NCBI GenBank assembly: GCA_963663365.2 | Contig: CAXXIH010000008.1 | Coordinates: forward strand, 1,612,001-1,676,000 | DNA length: 64,000 nucleotides | Direction: 5' to 3' | Source: G963663365 sp963663365 | Lineage (GTDB): Bacteria > Hinthialibacterota > Hinthialibacteria > Hinthialibacterales > G963663365 | Shown here: in pieces, positions 1 to 6,857 of the stretch | Layout: the number at the start of each line of letters is the position of its first letter | Numbering within the stretch: the first letter of the stretch is position 1 | Translations under genes and position numbers: made by a program | The notes under the pieces: model-generated | Databases searched by the model: none | What the model was told of the DNA's origin: nothing | Seen by the model: the letters and a program-made list of their open reading frames with translations, nothing else

Positions 1-5
1 AAATA

Positions 6-16
6 TATAATATAAT
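6..16 (+). promoter_or_regulatory. Possible -10 region upstream of the Nudix-like gene
   Basis: Two overlapping TATAAT hexamers lie at 6-11 and 11-16, about 35-45 bases before the ATG at 51. Any -35 element would fall at or beyond the window edge. The whole area is AT-rich, so chance matches are likely. Confidence 0.25.
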
Positions 17-50
17 TCATGTACGTTTTGTAGGAACTATCCCTTCATTT

Positions 51-1340
51 ATGAAATTAATCCGCATCATATGTATTGTCTTCCCTCTCATCGCAGGTAT
101 CAATAGCAATGTGATAAATAATTTAAGCGAATTCTATGTCATGTCTATTGCGACACTAACTGTGTCATTCTCATGGTATTGCTATTCCACGCGCTGGGAA
201 AGAAGACGAAAGAAATATTGGCATATCATATCGAAACATGATTTTCTTACTTGGCAATTAGCCATTTTAAAAAATATTTACAGCGATTTAGAATTTGTTA
301 AATTGTGGGGAAAAGAGTACCCAGTTACATGTATGCCTGCCAATCAGTACATAAGATACCCTTTTTCGTCTTTATGCACATTGATTTCTGATAAGTTGCA
401 TGAAACTACACCCGACAAAGAACAGAAGCGTTATATAAAATTGCTTGGAAATACGGTTAAGTGGCCTAATATGAAAGGATTTGCGCTCGATAGAATATAT
501 CTTAATGAAAAACAAGAAGTCAAATCGATTTCGGCCATTACTTCAAATTACTATCAAAACCTAATAACAGCGCACATTCTTGAATGGGAATTATATAAAT
601 GCTATTTATCCAGAGATATTCCATTTCCTTACGATACAGACTCAAGCACAATCCTGAAAAATCTTCCCTATCGTGATAACTATCATGGTAACAGAATATC
701 CAAAGATGTAATATGTAGCCCTTCACGCGCATTCCCACTGCTTAGTGTACAGGCTCTTGTTGTTTTTCGTTCGGCGTGGCCGGATGGGAAATACCCATGG
801 AGAGTTGTTACAAGTTGCCGCTCGATGGATGTTGCAATTAAGCCAGGGCAGATCCAATTTTTCCCTGCAGGTGGATTTGAAATATATGGAACGGAAAGTG
901 AAATCAATATTTATCATACGCATGATTCATTTGACCCTAAATTGGCTTTGTTTCGTGAATATGCAGAAGAGTTATTTAATGCTGAACATTTACAAATAAA
1001 CCGTATGGGTATTGATCCTGCCATGGCAATATACACACATCCGAGCATTTCATTCCTTATTCGTGCTATTAATAACAAGAAGGCTTGGATGCATTTTCTC
1101 GGAATTGTTGTGGATCTAACTGTTATGCGCCATGAATTGTCTTTTTTAATTATAATTGATGATGAAGATTTTTGTTTTGAAGGGCTTAAGGGATGCAATG
1201 AATCAACACGAATATTGGCTGTTCCTTTAGATGAGCTGGAAAATTATATAAGCAAAGAAATCTTACATGTCGGTAGTGCGGGGCTATTTCATATGGCAAA
1301 GCATAGCGGATATCTTAAGGATTTGCACAATAATCATTAA
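51..1340 (+). CDS. Two-helix membrane protein with divergent Nudix-like domain
   Basis: This 429-residue protein has two predicted membrane helices at about residues 4-19 and 28-46, followed by a basic stretch (RWERRRKK) and a long soluble part. The region from about 235 to 400 resembles a Nudix-like domain seen in actinobacterial regulator-type proteins: a PAGGFE turn (272-277), then REYAEEL (302-308, matching the RE..EE core of the Nudix box), then an FLGIVVDLT strand. The spacing between the first glycine and the RE motif is longer than in the canonical box, so hydrolase activity is doubtful. The gene is visibly more AT-rich than its neighbours and is followed by a mobile element and repeats, which suggests horizontal acquisition. 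Its role is unknown; a signalling or conflict-system effector is conceivable but unproven. Confidence 0.6.
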   Translation: MKLIRIICIVFPLIAGINSNVINNLSEFYVMSIATLTVSFSWYCYSTRWERRRKKYWHIISKHDFLTWQLAILKNIYSDLEFVKLWGKEYPVTCMPANQYIRYPFSSLCTLISDKLHETTPDKEQKRYIKLLGNTVKWPNMKGFALDRIYLNEKQEVKSISAITSNYYQNLITAHILEWELYKCYLSRDIPFPYDTDSSTILKNLPYRDNYHGNRISKDVICSPSRAFPLLSVQALVVFRSAWPDGKYPWRVVTSCRSMDVAIKPGQIQFFPAGGFEIYGTESEINIYHTHDSFDPKLALFREYAEELFNAEHLQINRMGIDPAMAIYTHPSISFLIRAINNKKAWMHFLGIVVDLTVMRHELSFLIIIDDEDFCFEGLKGCNESTRILAVPLDELENYISKEILHVGSAGLFHMAKHSGYLKDLHNNH

Positions 1341-1352
1341 ATAATGATTATT
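1329..1352. terminator. AT-rich perfect inverted repeat over the stop codon
   Basis: Two 11-base arms (AATAATCATTA and its complement) are separated by only AA, and the left arm contains the TAA stop codon of the upstream gene. The stem is almost all A/T with no strong T-tract, so it may be a weak bidirectional terminator, a protein-binding palindrome or an insertion scar. Confidence 0.3.
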
Positions 1353-1390
1353 ATGCATTTCATACAAATGGAGCATTTTCCAGTCATTCC

Positions 1391-1545
1391 TTGCGCACTT
1401 GCAGAGCTTAGGATTTTTGGGGACGGTGACCCAGGGCGGCGTTCGTCCGCCTTCGGCGTCCAAACTCTGCCCTGGGCTACGCATGCTGCGCGCTTTCAGC
1501 GCTTGGTTTTGGTGTTGGAGTGGGTTGGGGGATGGCGGGGGAGGC
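1391..1545 (+). repeat. Intergenic repeat module A, copy 1
   Basis: This is the first of about eight copies of a roughly 150-base element. It opens with a GCACTTACAGCGCTTAGG-like segment. It contains a long hairpin with arms CCCAGGGC (1430-1437) and GCCCTGGG (1469-1476) and ends with GTTGGGGGATGGCGGGGGAGG-like sequence. It has no convincing open frame, only codon-biased shadows. Confidence 0.8.
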
Positions 1546-1593
1546 CGACGTAGATAGTAGAGAGGAGAGAGTGGAAAGTAGACATCGCGTTTT

Positions 1594-1746
1594 TTGCCTC
1601 GCACTTACAGCGCTTAGGATTTTTGGGGGACGGTGACCCAGGGCGGCGTTCGTCCGCCTTCGGCGTCCAAACTCTGCCCTGGGCTACGCTTGCTACGCAC
1701 TTTCAGCGCTTGGTTTTGGTGTTGGAGTGAGTTGGGGGATGGGGAG
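1594..1746 (+). repeat. Intergenic repeat module A, copy 2
   Basis: This is a near-identical second copy of module A, in tandem with copy 1 and separated by about 50 bases of purine-rich sequence. The CCCAGGGC/GCCCTGGG hairpin arms are retained. Confidence 0.8.
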
Positions 1747-1780
1747 ATAGTTGTGTATTTGAGCAGAAAATCCTAACTAA

Positions 1781-2320
1781 ACCACCCTCGCCTGAAGGCG
1801 AGGGGTTTGGAATACGGCTGAAGCCGTCTTAAGATTCTGTAATTCGAAAGTCGTCTTCCTTTTCGAGGTCTTGTTGCTCAATGTACGCTTTGATCACTTC
1901 GTCTGTCACATTGCCACTGCTCGCGGCAAAATACCCTCTTGCCCATAGATGTTGGCCCCAAAACTTCCGACGAATTTCGCTAAACTCTTGCTGGATTTTT
2001 CTCGAACTTTTCCCTTTTATGTATCCCATCAGTTTGCTCACGGACAGAAACGGAGGCATCGACACCAGCAGATGGACATGGTCTTTCGATACGTGGCCTT
2101 TGATGATTTCCACATCATTGGTTCGACAAATCTCACGGATCAGTTCACGCGTCCGTTTCGCTATATCACCACTCAGAACTTGCTTACGGTACTTCGTAAC
2201 CCACACCACATGGATATGCAGACTATATTTGGCATGCGCGGATGTTTTGTACTCGCTCATTCTTCAAGTTTATCTGAAGACTTCGCCTGAAGGCGAGGGT
2301 TTTTCTCCCAGAGGGTGACA
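1781..2320 (-). mobile_element. IS200/IS605-type insertion sequence
   Basis: The element is a single tnpA gene bracketed by terminal hairpins. The hairpin at 1785-1804 (CCCTCGCC, loop TGAA, GGCGAGGG) is matched by one at 2281-2298 (CTTCGCC, loop TGAA, GGCGAGG). A further small hairpin (ACGGC-TGAA-GCCGT) at 1814-1827 abuts the stop codon. Subterminal palindromes of this kind are the recognition sites of Y1 transposases in this family. Exact ends cannot be fixed by eye because these elements make no target duplication. Confidence 0.65.
1829..2260 (-). CDS. tnpA: IS200-family transposase TnpA (HUH Y1)
   Basis: This is a full-length (143-residue) single-domain HUH transposase that would cut and rejoin single-stranded DNA at hairpin-marked ends. 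The paired histidines of the HUH motif are H61 and H63 (in DHVHLLVS). The probable nucleophilic tyrosine is Y126 in VIKAYIEQQ. The N-terminal HIHVVWVTKYR strand is typical of the family. No TnpB accessory gene is next to it, so it is of the IS200 rather than the IS605 layout. The gene appears intact and possibly active. Confidence 0.9.
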   Translation of the reverse strand: MSEYKTSAHAKYSLHIHVVWVTKYRKQVLSGDIAKRTRELIREICRTNDVEIIKGHVSKDHVHLLVSMPPFLSVSKLMGYIKGKSSRKIQQEFSEIRRKFWGQHLWARGYFAASSGNVTDEVIKAYIEQQDLEKEDDFRITES

Positions 2321-2450
2321 ATAAATAGATCTGATAAGTTGATATGAAAGAAACCCCTCCCTAGCCCTCCCCGTAAACGGGGCGGGAATAGACCTCTTTC
2401 GGGAAATATGTCTAAAAGTGGCTTTCATTTCTGCGGCCCTTACAGGGCCG
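2321..2450. other. Non-coding spacer between IS200 element and repeats
   Basis: No gene is supported here. A short hairpin CCCCGTAAACGGGG lies at about 2369-2382 next to a C-rich segment that resembles repeat debris common around mobile elements. Confidence 0.4.
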
Positions 2451-2566
2451 GAATTTTTAGGTTCTTAACCCCAGGCTACGCTGCGCTTGCCTGGGGCTTC
2501 AGGCTTTTATCCTTTCAGGACATGGTGTGTTCGTTTGAGTGGGTTGGTGGATGGGGAGAAAGTTAT
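2451..2566 (+). repeat. Degenerate module A copy
   Basis: This diverged copy of module A retains the hairpin in shortened form (CCCCAGGC..GCCTGGGG) and the closing GTTTGAGTGGGTTGGTGGAT-like stretch, but the first part is eroded. Confidence 0.5.
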
Positions 2567-2660
2567 TGCGATTAGCGAAAATTGATACCGCCTCTTGCGC
2601 CTTACGGCGCCCAGATAAAGGATTTATCTGGGCCACCCGGTTAGAGAAAGGAGAAAGTAG
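2567..2660 (+). repeat. Degenerate module C copy
   Basis: The segment carries CCGCCTCTTGCGCCTTACGG followed by an AGATAAAGGATTTATCT palindrome and a GGGCCACCCGGTT tail. This is recognisably the same as the module C copies at 15.8-16.7 kb. A GGAGAAAG-rich stretch follows. Confidence 0.6.
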
Positions 2661-2775
2661 TGAGGAGAGAGGAGAAGCACGAAAGCGCAAAAACGTAGCC
2701 TGAAGTATTTGGTGCATTGTAGGTGTTTTAATTGTATCTCATTTTTCTTGCGCGCTTATAGCGTCGGGGTACCCC

Positions 2776-2893
2776 CGCAGGCGTGACGCCTGACGGCCCA
2801 CGCCCGGGTACCCCGGTGGCAAGACGCCTGACGGCCCACGATTTCGGAGTGTGTATGAGGTATTTAATTGGTCAGCACCCTGCAGGGCGAATT
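2776..2893 (+). repeat. Degenerate module B copy
   Basis: The phrase GACGCCTGACGGCCCACG occurs twice within this stretch, followed by the CACGATTTCGG, TTTAATTGGTCAGCACCCTG and CAGGGCG segments that define module B elsewhere in the window. Confidence 0.6.
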
Positions 2894-3001
2894 GGTAAGT
2901 CTTTTGAATCACGAAAGCACAAAAATAGCACGAAGGGCACGAAAATAAAGGACAAAGTTAGCTGTTCTATTCCAGGGATGTTCTTTGAAGAAGCATGCGT
3001 T

Positions 3002-3140
3002 TTGCCTCGCACTTACAGCGCTTAGGGATTGTGGGGGACGGTGACCCAGGGCGACGCTACGCTTGCCCTGGGCTACGCATGCTACGCGCTTTCAGTGCTT
3101 GGTGTGGGTGTTGGAGTGGGTTGGTGGATGGCGGGGGAGG
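3002..3140 (+). repeat. Intergenic repeat module A, short-loop copy
   Basis: This module A copy keeps the outer arms CCCAGGGC and GCCCTGGG, but the long inner loop of other copies is replaced by only about 12 bases. The outer stem has been kept while the loop changed. Confidence 0.75.
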
Positions 3141-3149
3141 TTATGGGAT

Positions 3150-3240
3150 TGGCAAAGATTGATGCCGCCTCTTGTGCTTACGCACCCAGACAAGCGAGTT
3201 GTCTGGGCCACCCGGTTAGAGAAAGGAGAGAGGAGAAGCG
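3150..3240 (+). repeat. Degenerate module C copy
   Basis: CCGCCTCTTGTGCTTACG, then a CAGACAAGCGAGTTGTCTGG palindrome and GCCACCCGGTTAGAGAAAGG, follow the same order as module C at 2567-2660 but with a different palindrome sequence. Between this element and the sulfatase start at 3427 I see no gene. Confidence 0.55.
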
Positions 3241-3426
3241 CGAAAATGGGGAGAGGGTTGGTGGTATTGTTTTTGAATTTGTATTGGACTAATTGGATAG
3301 ATGGTTGGGGGAGTGCATGGAAGGAAAATCATAAATTAACCCTTTCTCTTTTCCAAGATGGGTGTGTAGACACCATGTTCGTATGTGCCATAATGGAATT
3401 CACTCTATTGAATATGGTGTAATAAC

Positions 3427-4806
3427 ATGAATTCCACAAACCGGCGGCAATTTATCGAACGTACAAGCATGGGCGCCTTGGGCCTTTTGCCGGGTCTTTC
3501 GGCTTTAAGCGCCATTCATGCGCAGGGGGCAGTCAAGGAAAACCCTAAACCGAATATCATCTACATCATGACCGATGACCTGGGGTACGGCGATTTGGGA
3601 TGTTACGGCCAGAAAACCGTCCAAACCTCCAACATCGACCGTATGGCCGCAGAAGGGAAACGATTCACGGATTGCTATGCGGGCAGCACAGTCTGCGCGC
3701 CATCACGCTGTTGCCTGATGACCGGTTATCACACCGGGCATGCGCGTATACGCGGCAACGCTTTGGTGCCGCTTTTGCCGGAAGATATTACGGTTGCGGA
3801 AGTTCTTAAAAACGCCGGATACAAAACCGGTATTGTCGGCAAATGGGGATTGGGCGAACCGGACACATCGGGCATCCCCAACCGTCAGGGATTCGACGAA
3901 TGGTTCGGGTATTTGAATCAACGCCGCGCCCATAACTACTACATCGACTATTTTTGGAAAAACGAAAATAAATACGAACTGAACGGCGCGTACTCACACG
4001 ATCTGTTCACGGAAGAAGCGTTGAAATTCGTTCGCAACAATCATCAAAATCCTTTCTTCCTTTATTTGGCCTATACCATTCCGCACGCGAACAACGAGCG
4101 CGGCGATGAGGGGATGGAGGTGCCCAGCGATGAGCCTTACAGCAACCAACCATGGCGTCAGGCCTACAAAAACCACGCCGCCATGATTACACGTATGGAT
4201 CGCGATGTGGGCAAGCTGTTTAATCTTTTAAAAGAACTGGGTATCGATGACAATACCATCGTTTTCTTTACCAGCGATAACGGCCCGCACCGTGAAGGCG
4301 GGGCGGATCCATTTTTCTTCGATAGCAACGGCCCGCTTAACGGCATTAAGCGCGACTTATACGACGGCGGGATTCGTGTGCCGATGATTGTGCGTTGGCC
4401 GGGGAAGGTCAAAGCCGGTTCGGTAAGCGATCAGGTCTGGGCGTTTTGGGACTTTCTGCCGACGGCGGCGGAATTGGCGGGCGCGGAAATTCCGAACGGA
4501 ATTGACGGAATCTCGATGCTGCCATCAATCCTGGGCAAAAAGCAAAAAGATCACGAGTATCTTTATTGGGAATTTCACGAACGAGGCTTCACGCAAGCTG
4601 TGCGTATGGGAAAATGGAAGGCGGTCCGCAATACGCATAACAAGAAACCTTTGGAAGTCGAACTCTATAATATCGAAGAAGATATCAGCGAACAGCGCAA
4701 TGTTGCCTTACAGCACCCGGATGTGATGGTTAAGATAAAAGATATCTTGGCCACATGCCGTACAGAGAACGAAAACTGGCCGATAGGAACCGAATCGAAA
4801 GGATAA
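3427..4806 (+). CDS. Secreted S1-family sulfatase (Tat signal)
   Basis: This 459-residue formylglycine-dependent sulfatase is predicted to hydrolyse sulfate esters, here most likely on a polysaccharide. It begins with a twin-arginine signal (RRQFIERTS, residues 6-14) followed by a hydrophobic stretch ending near HAQG. Metal-binding aspartates D50/D51 sit in MTDDLGYGD. The maturation motif CAPSR has the catalytic cysteine at C90, to be converted to formylglycine by a modifying enzyme not seen in this window. FTSDNGPH and GGIRVPMIVRWPG motifs complete the family pattern. Its stop is 6 bases before the next gene, so the two are probably co-transcribed. Substrate is not deducible from sequence. 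Confidence 0.9.
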   Translation: MNSTNRRQFIERTSMGALGLLPGLSALSAIHAQGAVKENPKPNIIYIMTDDLGYGDLGCYGQKTVQTSNIDRMAAEGKRFTDCYAGSTVCAPSRCCLMTGYHTGHARIRGNALVPLLPEDITVAEVLKNAGYKTGIVGKWGLGEPDTSGIPNRQGFDEWFGYLNQRRAHNYYIDYFWKNENKYELNGAYSHDLFTEEALKFVRNNHQNPFFLYLAYTIPHANNERGDEGMEVPSDEPYSNQPWRQAYKNHAAMITRMDRDVGKLFNLLKELGIDDNTIVFFTSDNGPHREGGADPFFFDSNGPLNGIKRDLYDGGIRVPMIVRWPGKVKAGSVSDQVWAFWDFLPTAAELAGAEIPNGIDGISMLPSILGKKQKDHEYLYWEFHERGFTQAVRMGKWKAVRNTHNKKPLEVELYNIEEDISEQRNVALQHPDVMVKIKDILATCRTENENWPIGTESKG

Positions 4807-4812
4807 TTAATT

Positions 4813-5391
4813 ATGGCTCTTACTCCATCGACCATGCTGCCGCTGGGCACTCCCGCGCCCGATTTCAGCCTTCCGGATCCATCCGGGAAAGTCATCTCGC
4901 TGGGTGATCTTAAAGACGCATCGGCTTTGGTTGTGATTTTTATGTGCAACCATTGCCCCTATGTAAAACATATCCGTGAAGGCCTGGCGCAATTCGGCAA
5001 GGATTATCAATCCAAAGGTGTAGCCGTGATCGGCATCAATGCCAACGATGCCGCCAATTATCCGGATGACAGCCCATCGAAAATGGCTGAAGAGATCAAA
5101 GCCGCGGGATATACATTTCCTTATCTTTACGATGAAACTCAGGAAACGGCAAAGGCATACCACGCTGCATGCACGCCCGATTTTTTTGTTTTCGATGATG
5201 AACGAAAGTTGGTGTACCGGGGACAGATGGACGACAGCCGTCCGGGCAACGGTATTCCTGTAACGGGGAAAGATCTTCGTGCGGCAGTCGATGCAGCCTT
5301 GGCGGGTAATCCGGTTTCGGATCAGCAAAAACCCGGCATAGGATGCAATATTAAATGGAAAGCGGGTAACGAACCGGATTATTCCGGATAA
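4813..5391 (+). CDS. Thioredoxin-fold redox protein (AhpC/TSA-like)
   Basis: This 192-residue protein is of the thioredoxin/peroxiredoxin-like type. It opens with the APDFSLPDPSGK signature and has a redox motif CNHC (C45, C48) in FMCNHCPYV. The mid-region GINANDAANYPDDS and TPDFFVFD are typical of a widespread cytoplasmic family of unknown partner. It has no signal peptide. A good ribosome-binding site (AAAGGA) precedes the ATG by about nine bases. It lies directly behind a sulfatase. It might support redox handling of cysteine proteins, but that link is inference. Confidence 0.85.
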   Translation: MALTPSTMLPLGTPAPDFSLPDPSGKVISLGDLKDASALVVIFMCNHCPYVKHIREGLAQFGKDYQSKGVAVIGINANDAANYPDDSPSKMAEEIKAAGYTFPYLYDETQETAKAYHAACTPDFFVFDDERKLVYRGQMDDSRPGNGIPVTGKDLRAAVDAALAGNPVSDQQKPGIGCNIKWKAGNEPDYSG

Positions 5392-5394
5392 GTC

Positions 5395-5475
5395 AGGGTA
5401 CCCCTGCAGGCAAGACGGCTAACGCCGCCTGGATCAAAGGCAACCGGTGCGCGCATACGCGCGGCCCGGGCACCC
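5395..5475 (+). repeat. Short GC-rich repeat debris
   Basis: GGTACCCCTGCAGGC, an AACGCCGCC segment and GCGCGCATACGCGCG follow the sulfatase/thioredoxin pair. The wording resembles parts of module B copies at 2.8 and 6.6 kb but is too short and diverged for a firm assignment. Confidence 0.3.
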
Positions 5476-5569
5476 AAATAGGAATTATAGTATCGCGGAT
5501 AATAGATTTGCCCGCCCATTAGGGGACTCTCGAAATACTCCGCCGACTTCATGTACTATCCATCCCACT

Positions 5570-6391
5570 ATGGGGACACGGACTTTAACAAAAAACCAAA
5601 TTGAAGCGTTCCACCGGGACGGATATGTGCGAATCGAGAGTTTTTTGGATGCAGAAGAGACCGATCTGGTCTTGGAGGCGGCCAGAAACGACCATCTACT
5701 GCAAGAAAAAGCCCTGCAGCCCAAAGATAAAGCAGGGCGTATCAGCAAACTCTCGGTCTGGAACCATCCCGGCGATGATATCTATGGCGCAGTAGCCCGT
5801 TCCGAACGGCTTGTGGGGGCCATGGAACTTTTATTGGATGGCGAGGTCTACCATTATCACTCCAAAATCATGCTGAAAGAGCCGCGAGTGGGCGGCGCAT
5901 GGGAGTGGCATCAGGATTATGGTTATTGGTATCAAAACGGCTGCCTTTTTCCCGATATGGCCAGCTGCTTGATCGCATTGGATCCCGCTACACGCGAGAA
6001 TGGCTGTTTGCAGGTGATTAAGGGCTCACACCATATGGGGCGTATCGAGCACGGGCTTACCGGCGACCAGACCGGAGCCGACCTCGAACGTGTAGAAGCG
6101 GCTTTGGAGAGAATGGAGTTGGTTTACTGTGAAATGGAGCCGGGAACCGCGCTCTTTTTTCACAGCAATACCCTGCACCGTTCGGACGCGAATCTCAGTC
6201 CGTATTCGCGATGGTCTCTGATCTGTTGCTATAACGCAGCACGCAACAATCCTTATAAAGAATCCCGCCATCCAGGTTATACGCCACTCGAAAAGCTCCC
6301 TGATTCCCAAATCAAAAAAATCGGCGCGGCAGTCAGCAGCGCAAATCAGCAATTCCTCAATCCTAGCGGTGACGCTTCAGCTGACAGGTAA
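5570..6391 (+). CDS. Phytanoyl-CoA dioxygenase (PhyH) family oxygenase
   Basis: This is a 2-oxoglutarate/Fe(II)-dependent dioxygenase-like protein of 273 residues if started at the ATG at 5570. The frame is open back to 5447, but the upstream residues look non-conserved. Iron ligands are H114, D116 (WEWHQDYGYW) and H203 (NTLHRSDAN), with R214 a candidate oxoglutarate-binding arginine. FHRDGYVRIESFL near the N-terminus is the family's opening motif. No obvious Shine-Dalgarno precedes the ATG. PhyH proteins are abundant near sulfatases in PVC bacteria. The substrate is unknown, and processing of a modified sugar or lipid is speculation. Confidence 0.85.
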   Translation: MGTRTLTKNQIEAFHRDGYVRIESFLDAEETDLVLEAARNDHLLQEKALQPKDKAGRISKLSVWNHPGDDIYGAVARSERLVGAMELLLDGEVYHYHSKIMLKEPRVGGAWEWHQDYGYWYQNGCLFPDMASCLIALDPATRENGCLQVIKGSHHMGRIEHGLTGDQTGADLERVEAALERMELVYCEMEPGTALFFHSNTLHRSDANLSPYSRWSLICCYNAARNNPYKESRHPGYTPLEKLPDSQIKKIGAAVSSANQQFLNPSGDASADR

Positions 6392-6446
6392 GCGCCCCGT
6401 TAGACCGATGCAAAAGTATTTTTGCGTACATGGTCAATATTCTAAT

Positions 6447-6466
6447 GGTGGGTAAAATTACCCACC
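6447..6466. terminator. Hairpin after the PhyH gene
   Basis: GGTGGGTAA and TTACCCACC form a 9-base inverted repeat around a 2-base centre. It lies 55 bases beyond the PhyH stop. There is no T-tract, so it may be a REP-like palindrome rather than a true terminator. Confidence 0.35.
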
Positions 6467-6535
6467 CTACAACTCGGTGTGATTGTTTGAGGGAGTTTGT
6501 GGATAATGAGATACGTATGTATGGATAATCAAAAA

Positions 6536-6702
6536 GCGGCTCATCAGGAGATTCGCCCTCCCGCCCGTGACCGGGCAGGACCTGACGCCTACCGGCTCAC
6601 GCCAAGGTACCCCTGTGGGTCCCGCCGAGGCGGGACTACCGGCACACGATTTCGAAGCATATACAAAAAATTTAATTTGGTCGGCACCCTGCAAACCAAA
6701 TT
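6536..6702 (+). repeat. Module B copy with internal insertion
   Basis: It starts with GCGGCTCATCAGGAGATTCG and ends with TTTAATTTGGTCGGCACCCTG, as in other B copies. An extra block with a GGGTCCCGCCGAGGCGGGACTACCGG hairpin sits in the middle. The remainder of the 6392-6857 interval contains no recognisable gene. Confidence 0.65.
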
Positions 6703-6844
6703 CCAAATGGAACCCTGCAAGTTAGATTCTAAATGGAATTATGTTGTGGGAGCGCCCTGCGCATTGAAGCGGTTTCCTTGCGGAATTCGCCCCCTATATC
6801 CATGCCAGCCGGGGGCTTACGATTGAAGAAATGTGATGGTAAAT

Positions 6845-6849
6845 AGGAG
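6845..6849 (+). promoter_or_regulatory. Ribosome-binding site of the GH78-like gene
   Basis: AGGAG lies 8 bases before the ATG at 6858 and supports that start. Confidence 0.6.
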
Positions 6850-6857
6850 CGCGACTC

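Noticed and set aside
1344..1604. Short open frames between the Nudix-like gene and tnpA
   Set aside because: They are translations of module A and lack any protein-like pattern.
1881..2318. 145- and 113-residue plus-strand frames across tnpA
   Set aside because: They lie antisense to an intact transposase with full motifs.
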